Positions 34,998-44,711 of a stretch of DNA of 64,000 bases are shown piece by piece. Source of the stretch: Hymenobacter actinosclerus (GTDB lineage Bacteria; Bacteroidota; Bacteroidia; Cytophagales; Hymenobacteraceae). The stretch's first letter is position 1. The number at the start of each line of letters is the position of its first letter. A program made the position numbers and the translations under genes. Under the pieces are notes generated by a model. It did no database searches. It saw only the letters and a program-made list of their open reading frames with translations, and was not told the origin of the DNA. The stretch spans positions 434,001 through 498,000 of the forward strand of contig NZ_FOHS01000002.1 of NCBI RefSeq assembly GCF_900111515.1, written 5' to 3'.

Positions 34998-35918
34998 TCA
35001 GAGCGTCAGGCGCAAACGGGAGTGCTGCCGGCGCTGGCGGCGGTTGAGCTGCTCGAGCAGCAGCTGGCAACGTCGGCTGATAACCAGCTCCTCGGCCGTA
35101 ACGGGCGTCAGCTGGGCGGCTGCTTGCAGCACATTCCGGGCGCGGGTATACTGGCTGCGGTTGAGGTAAACCCGGGCCAAATCGTAGGCCACCTCAATGC
35201 GCTGCGAATCCAGCTCGTAGGCCCGGCGCAGCGCCTCGATGGCCAGCAGCGTGCTGCCGCCCGCCGGCACCCCGCCCAGAAACAGCCGGCTGTAGAGGCG
35301 CTCGGGCAGGCTGTAATGGTCGACGCGGTAGTGCCAGCGGCCCAGCTGCTGCCAGGCCTCGGCCCAGTCGGGCCGCAGCTCGGTGGCCCGGTACACGTGG
35401 GGGCGCATTTCGCGGTAGGCCAGCAGGCGGCTGCGCAGGGGCCGCAGGGGCGCCTGGGCCGCCAACACCCGGGCGGCCGCATAATGGCCCTCGGCCCCGT
35501 CGGGGCACACGACCAGCGCCCGGTTGGCGTAGAGGCGGGCGGCGGTGTAGTAGGCAAAGCGTCGGCTCTCGTCGGTGTAGCGGCTGCCGATGCGCACGCT
35601 CAGCACGGCGGCCTGCCAGAGTGCCTCGTAAGTAGCCGGCGCCTGCGCCAGCACCTGCTCGTAGCGGCCCAGCGCCTCCGATTCGCGGTAGGATTTCAGG
35701 AGCTGGCCCGCTTCGGCCAGCCCGGCCCGCAGCGCCGGACTGGTGGGCGGTGCCCCGCAGGGCGGCGCCAGAACAGTTGCCGCAGCAGCCTTTTCGGCCG
35801 CCGAGCGTTTGGGCCGGAGCTGGGCCTGCGCTTGCTCCGGGCACATCAGCACACCGGCCCCGGTCAGGAGCAGGCTCAGCAAGGCACAACGAACCAGGGG
35901 CAGACGATACAACAGCAT
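34998..35918 (-). CDS. exported TPR-like protein
   Basis: 306 residues from the ATG at 35916-35918 (M-L-L-Y-R-L-P-L-V-R); an in-frame ATG 18 codons upstream is less fitting. Signal peptide to about residue 33, ending A-Q-A-Q. The mature part has TPR-like repeats: Y-E-A-L-W-Q-A-A-V-L-S-V-R-I-G, R-F-A-Y-Y-T-A-A-R-L-Y-A-N-R-A-L, D-W-A-E-A-W-Q-Q-L-G-R-W-H-Y-R-V, E-V-A-Y-D-L-A-R-V-Y. The spacing recalls RMD-type TPR proteins of eukaryotes, but I would not name it so. Basic tail R-R-Q-R-R-Q-H-S-R. Confidence 0.75.
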   Translation of the reverse strand: MLLYRLPLVRCALLSLLLTGAGVLMCPEQAQAQLRPKRSAAEKAAAATVLAPPCGAPPTSPALRAGLAEAGQLLKSYRESEALGRYEQVLAQAPATYEALWQAAVLSVRIGSRYTDESRRFAYYTAARLYANRALVVCPDGAEGHYAAARVLAAQAPLRPLRSRLLAYREMRPHVYRATELRPDWAEAWQQLGRWHYRVDHYSLPERLYSRLFLGGVPAGGSTLLAIEALRRAYELDSQRIEVAYDLARVYLNRSQYTRARNVLQAAAQLTPVTAEELVISRRCQLLLEQLNRRQRRQHSRLRLTL

Positions 35919-35995
35919 ATACAACCAACGACCCGGCGGCCAGAATCCATCTACCAACGCAAAAATGCGCAATCCGGCTCACATGCGGGGCAGCG

Positions 35996-36052
35996 CCAAA
36001 ACGCGGAGGGGAGCAGCGCCCTGCTACGGTGCTACTCCCCTCCGCGTTTTGG
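35996..36052 (-). terminator. terminator after parC
   Basis: 18-bp perfect stem starting CCAAAACGCGGAGGGGAG (35996-36013 with 36035-36052), 13 bases past the parC stop, A- and T-rich at its ends. Confidence 0.85.
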
Positions 36053-36065
36053 TAATTGGCCTGTC

Positions 36066-38999
36066 CTAAAAAAACTTCAGCTGCGACTTGGGCGTCTTGA
36101 GCACGGCTTTGGCCTGGGCCACCTCATCGGCCGAGATGTTGAACTCGTCGGTGCGGTCGGGCAGCGGCTCGTGGGGCGCGTTGGCGTCGGCGGCGACTGG
36201 TGGGGCCGGGGCGGCTTTTTTCTTGGCCGATTTGCGCTCGGGTTCGGGGCCTTCGTCGGTGAGCAGCGTGAGGGCGTGCAGCTTGTAGTAGTTGAGCTTG
36301 TTGCCGCGGGCCTTCCAGCCTTTCACATCGATGAACTCGTGGAGCAGCAGCTTTTCGGTTTCGCGCTCGGCCTTTTTGTCGCGTTGCAGCTTGATATCCA
36401 CAACCGGCTCGGGGTGAGCCGTGGCCACCAGCAGCTTCGAGCCCTTGGCTTCGCTGATGAAAGTAAAGCGGTTGGCCAGCGTGCTGGTTTCGATGCGGAA
36501 ACGCTTGACGAAGTGCAGCTTGGTTTCGGCATCGAGGTACACCGCGCTGAGCACCGTGTTGGGGTCGAACTTGCGCAGCAGCACCAGGTTGGCCACCACG
36601 AAATCGATGGCCGGGTCGGGCGCGGTCAGCTCGTAAGTACCGTCCTTGTACACGGCCAGCACGTTGTCGTCGGTGTCGAAGGTGCCCAGGTAGCGGCCGT
36701 GGCCGTTGGCGTTTAGGCGGCCCACCACGCTGTCGAAGAACATTTCGCGCCCGCCCAGCGTCGAGTCGCCCAGGGCTTTCTGGACTATTTTCTTGATGGG
36801 CTGCTTGGTGACGATGTTGCCCATCGAGCCCTTGCCCTTGATGGCCAGGTCGGCAAAGTCGAAATCGAACTGCTTGACCCGGGCCACGGCCTTGTCGGCG
36901 AGCTGAATGGCTACCAGCTCCGACTCGGAGTTGGGGTTGGCCGTGAGGTAAAGCGTTTTGGTGCCCTTGGTGCCCTTGGTCAGGTCGTAGGTTTTGTCGC
37001 GGGTAATGCCTGACACCAGGAAGCGCTTGGCGAAGCTGATGCCCGAGGCCCCGTCCTGGTAAATCATGTTGTACACCAGCCGGTCGTCGTTCTTGTTGTA
37101 CACGCCAGCGTGCAGAATGTCCTTGCCGACGAAGGTTTTCTCGGCGATGCGCGTAACCATGAACGTGCCGTCGCGGCGGATGGCGATGATGTCGTCGAGG
37201 TCGGAGCAGTCGGTGACGGCCACGGCTTTTTCGTCCTTTTTCAGGCCGTAGCCCACAAAGCCGTCGGCGTAGTTGACGTAGAGCTTCTGGTTGGCTACGG
37301 CTACTTTCTGGGCCGTTACCACCGAGAAGGCGCGCAGCTGGGTGCGCCGCTCGCGGCCGGCCCCGTACTTTTTCAGCAAGCCCTCGAAATAGCCAATGGC
37401 GTAGCGCGTGAGGTTGGCCAGGTGGTCGGCCACCTCGGCCAGCTCGGCTTCGAGGCGGGCAATCAGCTCGTCGGCCTTGAAGCCGTCGAACCTGCTGATG
37501 CGCTTGATGCGGATTTCGGTCAGCCGGGTTATGTCGTCCTCCTCGATGGCGCGGGAAAGCACGATGCGGGTGTCGTTGGGCTTTTCCTTCTCGCCGGCCA
37601 CCCGCGTAAATTTCTTCAGGCCGCCTTCAATGGTGAGCAGGATTTCGTCCCAGGTTTCGCACTCCTCGATTTTGCGGTAGATGCGGTTCTCGATGAAAAT
37701 CTTCTCCAGCGAGGCCGAGTGCCACTTTTCGCCCAGTTCGTCCTGCCGGATTTCCAGCTCGCGCTCCAGCAGCCGCACCGTTTTCTGGGTGCTCAGCCGC
37801 AACATATCCTCCACGGCCACAAAGCGCGGCTTGTCCTCAATAATAACGCAGGTGTTGGGCGAGATGCTGATTTCGCAGTCGGTGAAGGCGTAAAGCGCGT
37901 CCATCGTCAGGTCGGGGCTCACACCGGTCGGCAGGTGCACCTGCACCTCCACCTCGGCGGCCGTGTTGTCGACCACCTTCTTGATCTTGATTTTATTCGC
38001 CTCCGAAGCCTTCACGATGCTTTCCATGAGCGCCGTGGTGGTGGTGCCGTACGGGATGTCGCGAATGACGAGCATGGTTTTGTCGGCCTTCTCGATGGTG
38101 GCCCGCAGCCGGATTTTGCCGCCCCGCTGCCCGCTCTGGTAGTTGCTCACGTCGGCCAGGCCGCCGGTCGAAAAGTCGGGAAACAGCTGGAACTCCTTGC
38201 CCTTGAGCACCGCCACGCTGGCCTGGCACAGCTCGCGGAAGTTGTGGGGCATAATCTTGGTGCTCAGGCCCACGGCAATGCCCTCCACGCCCTGGGCCAG
38301 CAGCAGCGGGAATTTTACGGGCAGCGTGGTGGGCTCGCGCTTGCGGCCGTCGTAGCTCATCTGCCACTCCGTAATGTCGGGGTTGAACACCACGTCCAGC
38401 GCAAACTTGCTCAGGCGGGCCTCAATGTAGCGGGGCGCGGCGGCCGAGTCGCCGGTGCGGATGTCGCCCCAGTTGCCCTGGGTTTCAATCAGCAAGTCCT
38501 TCTGGCCCAGGTTCACCATGGCGTCGCCGATGCTGGCGTCGCCGTGGGGGTGGTACTGCATGGTCTGGCCGATGACGTTGGCCACCTTGTTGAAGCGGCC
38601 GTCGTCCATTTCCTTCATGGCGTGCAGGATGCGGCGCTGCACGGGCTTGAGGCCGTCCTCGATGGCGGGCACGGCCCGCTCCAGAATTACGTAGGAGGCG
38701 TAGTCGAGAAACCAGTTCTGGTACATGCCGCGCACCGTGGCCACGTCGTGAATGGTTTCGCCAGGCGCAAATTTGGCCTCCTCCTCTTCCGTGGCCGACA
38801 GTTCGTCTTCGGGAATGGCTTCGGGCTCAATAATGGCCTCTACATCGGCCCCGGACTCGGCCAGGATTTCGTCGGTATCAGCCGCTTCGTTGGGGTCGGC
38901 GCCGCCCAGCTCTATCGAGTCGCCGGCGGCGTACAGCTGCTCAGCGGCGTCGGATTCAGAAGTTATCGGGGCGGCCTGGGGGTTCAGTTCTTCGGACAT
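36066..38999 (-). CDS. parC: DNA topoisomerase IV subunit A
   Basis: 977 residues. Cuts and rejoins DNA in the ParC2-ParE2 enzyme that unlinks daughter chromosomes. The catalytic tyrosine is in A-A-P-R-Y-I-E-A-R-L-S; the winged-helix segment D-G-L-K-P-V-Q-R-R-I-L-H-A-M and H-P-H-G-D-A-S-I-G-D-A-M-V are present, and the beta-pinwheel repeats follow. The GyrA-box Q-R-R-G-x-x-G is not seen, supporting topoisomerase IV. The first 80 residues are an unusual acidic extension (E-E-E-E, D-E-I-L-A-E) before the core begins at V-R-G-M-Y. The C-terminus has a basic-proline stretch. parE precedes it with a 94-base gap, so they form an operon. Confidence 0.9.
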   Translation of the reverse strand: MSEELNPQAAPITSESDAAEQLYAAGDSIELGGADPNEAADTDEILAESGADVEAIIEPEAIPEDELSATEEEEAKFAPGETIHDVATVRGMYQNWFLDYASYVILERAVPAIEDGLKPVQRRILHAMKEMDDGRFNKVANVIGQTMQYHPHGDASIGDAMVNLGQKDLLIETQGNWGDIRTGDSAAAPRYIEARLSKFALDVVFNPDITEWQMSYDGRKREPTTLPVKFPLLLAQGVEGIAVGLSTKIMPHNFRELCQASVAVLKGKEFQLFPDFSTGGLADVSNYQSGQRGGKIRLRATIEKADKTMLVIRDIPYGTTTTALMESIVKASEANKIKIKKVVDNTAAEVEVQVHLPTGVSPDLTMDALYAFTDCEISISPNTCVIIEDKPRFVAVEDMLRLSTQKTVRLLERELEIRQDELGEKWHSASLEKIFIENRIYRKIEECETWDEILLTIEGGLKKFTRVAGEKEKPNDTRIVLSRAIEEDDITRLTEIRIKRISRFDGFKADELIARLEAELAEVADHLANLTRYAIGYFEGLLKKYGAGRERRTQLRAFSVVTAQKVAVANQKLYVNYADGFVGYGLKKDEKAVAVTDCSDLDDIIAIRRDGTFMVTRIAEKTFVGKDILHAGVYNKNDDRLVYNMIYQDGASGISFAKRFLVSGITRDKTYDLTKGTKGTKTLYLTANPNSESELVAIQLADKAVARVKQFDFDFADLAIKGKGSMGNIVTKQPIKKIVQKALGDSTLGGREMFFDSVVGRLNANGHGRYLGTFDTDDNVLAVYKDGTYELTAPDPAIDFVVANLVLLRKFDPNTVLSAVYLDAETKLHFVKRFRIETSTLANRFTFISEAKGSKLLVATAHPEPVVDIKLQRDKKAERETEKLLLHEFIDVKGWKARGNKLNYYKLHALTLLTDEGPEPERKSAKKKAAPAPPVAADANAPHEPLPDRTDEFNISADEVAQAKAVLKTPKSQLKFF

Positions 39000-39093
39000 A
39001 CGGGGTGCGGCTCCGGGCCGCGCTTATTTGTTCTTGTACCACTCTCCGCGCCGCTGAAAGCAGCGCGAAGGACTGTTTATGCACGGTGCGGCG

Positions 39094-41004
39094 CTAGGCC
39101 AAATCCTCTTCCGCTACCTCGGCTACGGGCAGCACGTCGGAGGTAATCAGGTCTTTTTCCAGGCGCAGGTTGTCGATGATGAATTCCTGGCGGGCGGGCG
39201 TGTTCTTGCCCATGTAGTAGGTCAGAATCTGCTGCACCGAGCGCTCGGCCTGCAAAATGACCGGTTCCAGCTTGATGTTCTCGCCGATGAACTTGCCGAA
39301 CTCGTCGGGACTGATTTCGCCCAGGCCCTTGAAGCGCGTGACTTCGGGGTTGCGGCCGAGCTGGCGCATGGCGGCCTGCTTTTCCTGTTCGTTGTAGCAG
39401 TAGATGGTGGTTTTCTTGTTGCGCACCCGAAACAGCGGCGTTTCCAGGATATACACGTGGCCGTTGCGCACCAGATCGGGAAAGAATTGCAGGAAAAAGG
39501 TGAGCAGCAGCAGCCGGATGTGCATGCCGTCCACGTCGGCGTCGGTGGCGATAACCACGCGGTTGTAGCGCAGGTTCTCGATGCCTTCCTCGATGTTGAG
39601 CGCGTGCTGGAGCAGGTTGAGCTCCTCGTTTTCGTACACGATTTTCTTCTTCAGCCCGAAGCAGTTCAGCGGCTTGCCGCGCAAACTGAATACGGCCTCG
39701 GTCTGTACGTTGCGGCTCTTGGTGATGGAGCCCGAGGCCGAGTCGCCCTCGGTGATGAACAGCGTCGTCTGGTCCTCCTCCTCGTGCTTGCCCTCGCCAA
39801 AGTGGAAGCGGCAGTCGCGGAGCTTGCGGTTGTGCAGGTTGGCTTTTTTGGCGCGCTGGTTGGCCAGCTTCTTCACCCCGGCCATATCCTTGCGCTCCCG
39901 CTCGCTCTGCTCGATGCGCTTTTGCAGCGCCTCCTTTACAGCGGGGTTGCGGTGCAGGTAGTTGTCGAGGTGCTCCTTGATGAAGTCGAGCACGAAGTTG
40001 CGCACCGTGGGGCCGTCGGGCCCCATGTTCAGCGAGCCGAGCTTGGTTTTGGTCTGGCTCTCGAACACAGGCTCCTGCACGCGCACCGAAATAGCGCCAA
40101 TCACCGAGGCCCGGATGTCGGCAGCGTCGTAGTCTTTCTTATAAAACTCGCGCACCGTTTTCACGATGGCCTCGCGGAAGGCCGCCAGGTGGGTACCGCC
40201 CTGGGTGGTATACTGGCCGTTCACGAAACTGTAGTACTCCTCGCCGTAGTCGTTGCCGTGGGTCAGGGCCAGCTCCATGTCCTCCCCTTTCAGGTGGATA
40301 ATGGGGTAGCGCAGGGTTTCGGGGTCGGCCTTGCGGGCCAGCAGATCGAGCAGGCCGTGCTCGGAGTAGTACTTCTGGCCGTTGAAGTGGATGGTAAGGC
40401 CGGCATTCAGGTAAACGTAGTTCCAGATCTGATTTTCGAGGTACTCGGGGTAGAACTTGTAGTTCTTGAAGATGGACTCGTCGGGCTCGAACACCATCAG
40501 CGTACCGTTGCGCTGGCTGGTTTTCTGGGGCTTGGGGTCCGAGGTCAGCATGCCCTGCGAGAACTCGGCCGACTTCATCAGCCCGTCGCGCACACTTTGC
40601 ACCAGAAAGTAATTGCTGAGCGCATTAACCGCTTTGGTGCCCACCCCGTTTAAGCCCACAGACTTCTGGAACACCTTGCTGTCGTACTTGCCGCCCGTGT
40701 TAATCTTGCTCACCACGTCCACCACCTTGCCCAGCGGAATGCCGCGGCCGTAGTCGCGCACCTGCACCTTGTCCTCCGAAATCTTGATTTCGATGGTGCG
40801 GCCGTGGCCCATTACGTGCTCATCGATGGAGTTATCGATAACTTCCTTTACCAGCACGTAAATGCCGTCGTCGTAGGCCGAGCCGTCGCCGAGCTTGCCG
40901 ATGTACATGCCGGGCCGCAGCCGGATGTGCTCGCGCCAGTCGAGGGAGCGGATGCTGTCTTCGGTGTAGCCGTGGGTGGCCACGGAAATCTGTTCTTCAG
41001 CCAT
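39094..41004 (-). CDS. parE: DNA topoisomerase IV subunit B
   Basis: 636 residues, the ParE/GyrB length. ATPase subunit. GHKL fold: [12 protein letters not shown] near 50, [34 protein letters not shown] segment E-G-D-S-A-S-G-S and the [10 protein letters not shown] metal site. The nearby parC and the absence of GyrB-type insertions support ParE. The 195 bases before it (41005-41199, divergent from the permease) hold no clear hairpin or promoter. Confidence 0.9.
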   Translation of the reverse strand: MAEEQISVATHGYTEDSIRSLDWREHIRLRPGMYIGKLGDGSAYDDGIYVLVKEVIDNSIDEHVMGHGRTIEIKISEDKVQVRDYGRGIPLGKVVDVVSKINTGGKYDSKVFQKSVGLNGVGTKAVNALSNYFLVQSVRDGLMKSAEFSQGMLTSDPKPQKTSQRNGTLMVFEPDESIFKNYKFYPEYLENQIWNYVYLNAGLTIHFNGQKYYSEHGLLDLLARKADPETLRYPIIHLKGEDMELALTHGNDYGEEYYSFVNGQYTTQGGTHLAAFREAIVKTVREFYKKDYDAADIRASVIGAISVRVQEPVFESQTKTKLGSLNMGPDGPTVRNFVLDFIKEHLDNYLHRNPAVKEALQKRIEQSERERKDMAGVKKLANQRAKKANLHNRKLRDCRFHFGEGKHEEEDQTTLFITEGDSASGSITKSRNVQTEAVFSLRGKPLNCFGLKKKIVYENEELNLLQHALNIEEGIENLRYNRVVIATDADVDGMHIRLLLLTFFLQFFPDLVRNGHVYILETPLFRVRNKKTTIYCYNEQEKQAAMRQLGRNPEVTRFKGLGEISPDEFGKFIGENIKLEPVILQAERSVQQILTYYMGKNTPARQEFIIDNLRLEKDLITSDVLPVAEVAEEDLA

Positions 41005-41199
41005 GCCGGGAGGTTGCCAATCAAATGTTGAGGTAAAATAACGCAGAAAACTGACCTTTTCCGCGTTTCATTTCACTAGTAAAGTTAGCAAAACCTCCGC
41101 ACTTATCCCAAACAACCGCGCAATCAGCCCGCATTTGGCTTCCTGCCACTTACCCCGCCGTGATAACCCGACTTTCCCTCTCCCAATCATATTAGCAAA

Positions 41200-42387
41200 A
41201 TGAATTCACCTTTAAGCCCCCACCGCCTGCCCACCACCACGCCCCAGCCCCCGCCCATCGTGAAGCAGGTAGCCAGCGTGAAGTTTGCCTTCCTGCTGCT
41301 GTCGGCCGTGCTGCTGGTGTACACGCTCAATAAGCTCGACGATATTCTGCTGCCGCTGCTGTTCGGGGCGCTGTTTACGCTGCTGCTGCTGCCCATCTGC
41401 CAGTGGCTCGAAGACCATAAGGTGCCGCGCATTCTGGCCATTATCCTGTGTCTGCTGCTGGTAGTGGGTCTTTTCGCGGGGATAATTCTGGCCTTTGGCT
41501 CGCAGCTCACGCAGTTCCAGGACGAGCTGCCCAAGTTGCAGGACAAAATGATAGAATTTTTCCGCGACGGTCAGGAGTGGGCCCAGCGCAAGTTCGGCTA
41601 CCAGCCCATGAGCCTCAACGACCTCAAGGATTCGACGATGAAGGCCCTCAAGAAGTCGGGCGGCACCTACCTGGGCACCACCCTGAGCACGACCACGGCC
41701 GTGCTCAGCAACCTGGCCCAGGTGCTGATTTACATCTTCTGTTTGCTGCTCTACCGCGACCATCTGCGCCAGTTTATGTTCCGTTTCGTGTCGCCCGACA
41801 AGCGCACCGAGGTGCTGCACACCGTCGACAGCATCCAGACCGTGGTGCAGGCCTACATTTCGGGCTTGTTTAAGGTGATTGTGATTGTGTCCATCCTCAA
41901 CGGCATCGGGCTGCTGGTGCTGGGGGTGAAATTCGCCATCTTCTTCGCCATTTTTGCCTCGGTGCTGGCCGTTATTCCCTACATCGGCATCCTGATTGGC
42001 GCGACCATTCCGGCCATTGTAACGCTGGTGGAAACCGGCTCGCCGTTGCAGGCCGCGCTGGTTATCGGCGTGTTTGTGTTCGTGCAGTTTCTGGAGGGCA
42101 ACTTTATTACGCCCATGATTACCGGCTCGCAGGTGAGCATCAACCCGCTGGCCGCCATTCTGGCCCTGATTCTGGGCAACGAGCTGTGGGGCACGCCGGG
42201 CATGATTCTGAGCATCCCGCTGATGGCCGTGATAAAGGTGGTGCTCGATGCCAACAAGGCCACCGAGCCCTGGGGCTTTTTGCTCGGCGACACGGCCGAG
42301 GGCGACGACTCGCTTAAGCCCGAATCGGCGGAGCCGGGCGGGCTTAAGCGGCTCTGGAACCGGATGCTGGGCCGCGACTCGGCCTAA
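41200..42387 (+). CDS. AI-2E family transporter
   Basis: 395 residues with about seven to eight membrane segments. Family PF01594, once thought to export autoinducer-2; several members are now seen as Na+ or Na+/H+ linked. Typical pieces: L-P-L-L-F-G-A-L-F-T-L-L-L-L-P-I near 55, the long cytoplasmic helix with E-L-P-K-L-Q-D-K-M-I-E-F-F, then P-Y-I-G-I-L-I-G-A-T-I-P-A-I-V and the conserved F-V-Q-F-L-E-G-N-F-I-T-P-M-I-T-G-S-Q-V end. The C-terminus has a short cytoplasmic acidic and basic tail. Substrate unknown here. Confidence 0.88.
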   Translation: MNSPLSPHRLPTTTPQPPPIVKQVASVKFAFLLLSAVLLVYTLNKLDDILLPLLFGALFTLLLLPICQWLEDHKVPRILAIILCLLLVVGLFAGIILAFGSQLTQFQDELPKLQDKMIEFFRDGQEWAQRKFGYQPMSLNDLKDSTMKALKKSGGTYLGTTLSTTTAVLSNLAQVLIYIFCLLLYRDHLRQFMFRFVSPDKRTEVLHTVDSIQTVVQAYISGLFKVIVIVSILNGIGLLVLGVKFAIFFAIFASVLAVIPYIGILIGATIPAIVTLVETGSPLQAALVIGVFVFVQFLEGNFITPMITGSQVSINPLAAILALILGNELWGTPGMILSIPLMAVIKVVLDANKATEPWGFLLGDTAEGDDSLKPESAEPGGLKRLWNRMLGRDSA

Positions 42388-42512
42388 CCCGGCTGGCGCG
42401 GCGCCGGGTCGGCCCCTAATTTTATACGCAACCCGGCCTCGGCTGCCGGCAGTATAAGAGGCCAGTTGTCGCCGCGCAGTGCGGCGCTTATTTTTCTCTA
42501 ACCTTCCCTCCC

Positions 42513-42980
42513 ATGGCTACTATCACCGGCGAAACCGCCCGCGCGTACAACGACCTCGTAGAACTCAACAAAACGGCCGCCAAAGGCTACCAGGAAGCCG
42601 CTGAAGGCATCAGCAGCCCCGATCTGAAAGCGAAGCTGAGCCAGTTCAGCCAGCAGCGCGCCAAGTTTGCCTCCGAGCTGAGCCAGCACGCCCAGCAGTT
42701 CGGCATCAGCCCCGAGCAGGAAGGCACCGTGGAAGGCGCCCTGACCGATGCCGCCGCCGCCGTGCACCGCGGCTGGATCAACCTCAAATCGGCCATCACG
42801 GGCCAGGACGACTCGGCCATTCTGGGCGAGTGCGAAACCGGCGATGCCACGGCGCTCAAAGGCTACGAAACGGCGCTCAGGTCGAACGAGCTGCCCGCCG
42901 AGGCCCGCAACGTCATCGAGCAGCAGCACAGCGAAATTCTGTCGACCAAAAACTGGATTACCGAGCAGAAAGGCCGCTAG
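42513..42980 (+). CDS. PA2169-family four-helix bundle protein (DUF2383)
   Basis: 155 residues. Ferritin-like helical bundle family: L-V-E-L-N-K-T-A-A-K-G-Y-Q-E-A-A-E, R-A-K-F-A-S-E-L, a central A-A-V-H-R-G-W-I-N-L-K segment and N-E-L-P-A-E-A-R-N-V-I-E-Q-Q-H-S-E-I. The family is often stress-related; no enzyme activity is established. Soluble, no signal peptide. 125 bases after the permease gene in the same direction, and closed by a terminator. Confidence 0.85.
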   Translation: MATITGETARAYNDLVELNKTAAKGYQEAAEGISSPDLKAKLSQFSQQRAKFASELSQHAQQFGISPEQEGTVEGALTDAAAAVHRGWINLKSAITGQDDSAILGECETGDATALKGYETALRSNELPAEARNVIEQQHSEILSTKNWITEQKGR

Positions 42981-43009
42981 GCTTTGGTAAGCTGTTCGCT
43001 TTTTTTGAA

Positions 43010-43041
43010 GGAGCCCACTTTAGTTGTGGGCTCCTTTTTTT
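43010..43041 (+). terminator. terminator after the DUF2383 gene
   Basis: GGAGCCCAC (43010-43018) pairs with GTGGGCTCC (43026-43034), followed by seven T. Confidence 0.9.
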
Positions 43042-43076
43042 AGTGCTGGTTTACGCTTATTTATGGGGCCGGGGAA

Positions 43077-43105
43077 TTGTGCAACCTTCGGGCGGGGTAT
43101 CTTTG
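43077..43105 (+). promoter_or_regulatory. promoter of the exonuclease/GIY-YIG gene
   Basis: TTG (43077-43079), 18-base spacer, TATCTTTG (43098-43105), a full Bacteroidota-type promoter, about 90 bases before the start codon. Confidence 0.75.
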
Positions 43106-43196
43106 TTACCAATCTGCTTAGCCAACTAAGCCCCGCTACTCTATCACCCGAAGCTATCAGCCAGCAGCTAATAGCCAACAGCTCAAAAAACCGCCG

Positions 43197-44711
43197 TTGT
43201 ACGCCATCATCGACCTTGAAACCACCGGGGGCCAGCCGGCCCAGGACCGCATCACCGAAATTGCCATCTACATTCATGATGGCGAGAAAGTGGTCGACGA
43301 GTTCAGCTCGCTCATCAACCCCGGCCGGGCCATTCCGTTCTTCATCACCCAGCTCACGGGCATCACCGACGATATGGTGCGCGAGGCGCCCAAGTTCCAC
43401 GAGGTGGCCCGCAAGGTGGTGGAGATGACTGAGGGCTGCGTGTTTGTAGCCCACAACGTGCGCTTCGACTACTCGTTTCTGAAGAAGGAATTTGGCGATT
43501 TGGGCTACAACTACTCGCGCAAAACGCTGTGCACGGTGCGCCTGAGCCGCTCGCTAATGCCCGGCCAGCCCAGCTACAGCCTGGGCAAGCTCTGCCAGAA
43601 CATCGGCATTCCGCTGGAGGGCCGCCACCGCGCGGCCGGCGACGCGGCCGCCACCGCCATTCTGTTCGGCCGGCTGCTCAACATCAGCCAGGAGCAGGAA
43701 ACGCCGGCCGCGGCCCGGGGCCTGAGTCCGGCCGATGCGCTGGCGGTGGTCGATGCCAATGCGCCCTCGGGCCGGCGGCCGGCCACCGGGGCCGCGCCGG
43801 GCACCGTTGTGGCGACCAAGGCGCCTTCGGCCCGCAAGATGAAGGCCGTGCAGGAAGCCATTAAAACGGCCCTGTTGCCGCCCAACATCACGCCCCAGCA
43901 CGTGGCCGCGCTGCCCCACGAGGCGGGCGTGTACTACTTCCACAACGAGGCCGGGGAGGTGATTTATGTGGGCAAGAGCATCAACATCTACAAGCGCATC
44001 CAGCAGCATTTCGCCGTCGATTACAAGTCGCGCAAGAGCATCGAGTTCAAGAACTCGATTTCGGAAATCACCTGGGAGCTGACCGGTTCGGAACTGGTGG
44101 CGCTGCTCTACGAGTCGCACGAAATCAAGCGCTTAAAGCCGCTCTACAACCGGCAGCAGCGGCGGTCGGTGTTTCCGGCGGGCATTTTCCTGCGCACCGA
44201 CGAGCAGGGCTACAAGCGCCTGTACTACGGCCGCGCCGACGACCACGCCGAGTCGCACCCGCTCATTGCGCTGGGCAACCAGTTCAAGGCCAAGGGCTTT
44301 TTGTTTCACAAGGTGGCCAAGTTCAACCTGTGCCAGAAGCTGTGCGACCTGTACAAAACGCCCGGCGCGTGCTTCGACTACCAGGTGCACCGCTGCCAGG
44401 GCGCCTGCCTGGGCCTGGAGCCGGCCGAGGAGTACAACAAGCGCGTGGAGGAGGCCATTGAGTCGTTTACCTACGAGCACGGCTCGTTTGTGGTGATTGG
44501 CGCCGGCCGCCGGGCCGATGAGAAGAGCCTGGTGGTGGTAGAAAACGGCCGTTACCTGGGCTTTGGCTACATTGATGAGACGTTCTCGGCCCGCCGCTTC
44601 GAGGACTTCCGCGACGCCATTACCCGCTACAACGACAACAAGGACGTGCAGCAGATTATCCGCCAGTACCTGCGCACCAAGCACAAAGACAAGGTGAAAG
44701 TATTCAGCTAG
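43197..44711 (+). CDS. DnaQ-type exonuclease fused to GIY-YIG nuclease with UvrC-like cysteine cluster
   Basis: 504 residues; starts at TTG (43197-43199), the only start that gives the full exonuclease motif. Residues 1-165 are a DnaQ-type 3'-5' exonuclease: I-D-L-E-T-T-G (Exo I), A-H-N-V-R-F-D-Y (Exo II) and the H-R-A-A-G-D-A (Exo III). Residues about 240-320 are a GIY-YIG nuclease as in UvrC/Cho: A-G-V-Y-Y-F-H-N, I-Y-V-G-K-S-I-N-I-Y-K-R-I. Further on, C379, C383, C392, C400 and C404 (C-F-D-Y-Q-V-H-R-C-Q-G-A-C) match the spacing of the four-cysteine cluster of UvrC. The combination suggests a repair enzyme that nicks damaged DNA on one side and trims. It overlaps the convergent gene at its 3' end by 8 bases. 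Confidence 0.88.
   Translation: MYAIIDLETTGGQPAQDRITEIAIYIHDGEKVVDEFSSLINPGRAIPFFITQLTGITDDMVREAPKFHEVARKVVEMTEGCVFVAHNVRFDYSFLKKEFGDLGYNYSRKTLCTVRLSRSLMPGQPSYSLGKLCQNIGIPLEGRHRAAGDAAATAILFGRLLNISQEQETPAAARGLSPADALAVVDANAPSGRRPATGAAPGTVVATKAPSARKMKAVQEAIKTALLPPNITPQHVAALPHEAGVYYFHNEAGEVIYVGKSINIYKRIQQHFAVDYKSRKSIEFKNSISEITWELTGSELVALLYESHEIKRLKPLYNRQQRRSVFPAGIFLRTDEQGYKRLYYGRADDHAESHPLIALGNQFKAKGFLFHKVAKFNLCQKLCDLYKTPGACFDYQVHRCQGACLGLEPAEEYNKRVEEAIESFTYEHGSFVVIGAGRRADEKSLVVVENGRYLGFGYIDETFSARRFEDFRDAITRYNDNKDVQQIIRQYLRTKHKDKVKVFS

Noticed and set aside
37110-39146. 678-residue plus-strand frame opposite parC
   Set aside because: Antisense to a clear topoisomerase subunit; no motif, composition of a shadow frame.
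41200-42387. Specific naming as a quorum-sensing exporter (TqsA)
   Set aside because: The family is broad and many members move ions; nothing here ties it to autoinducer-2.
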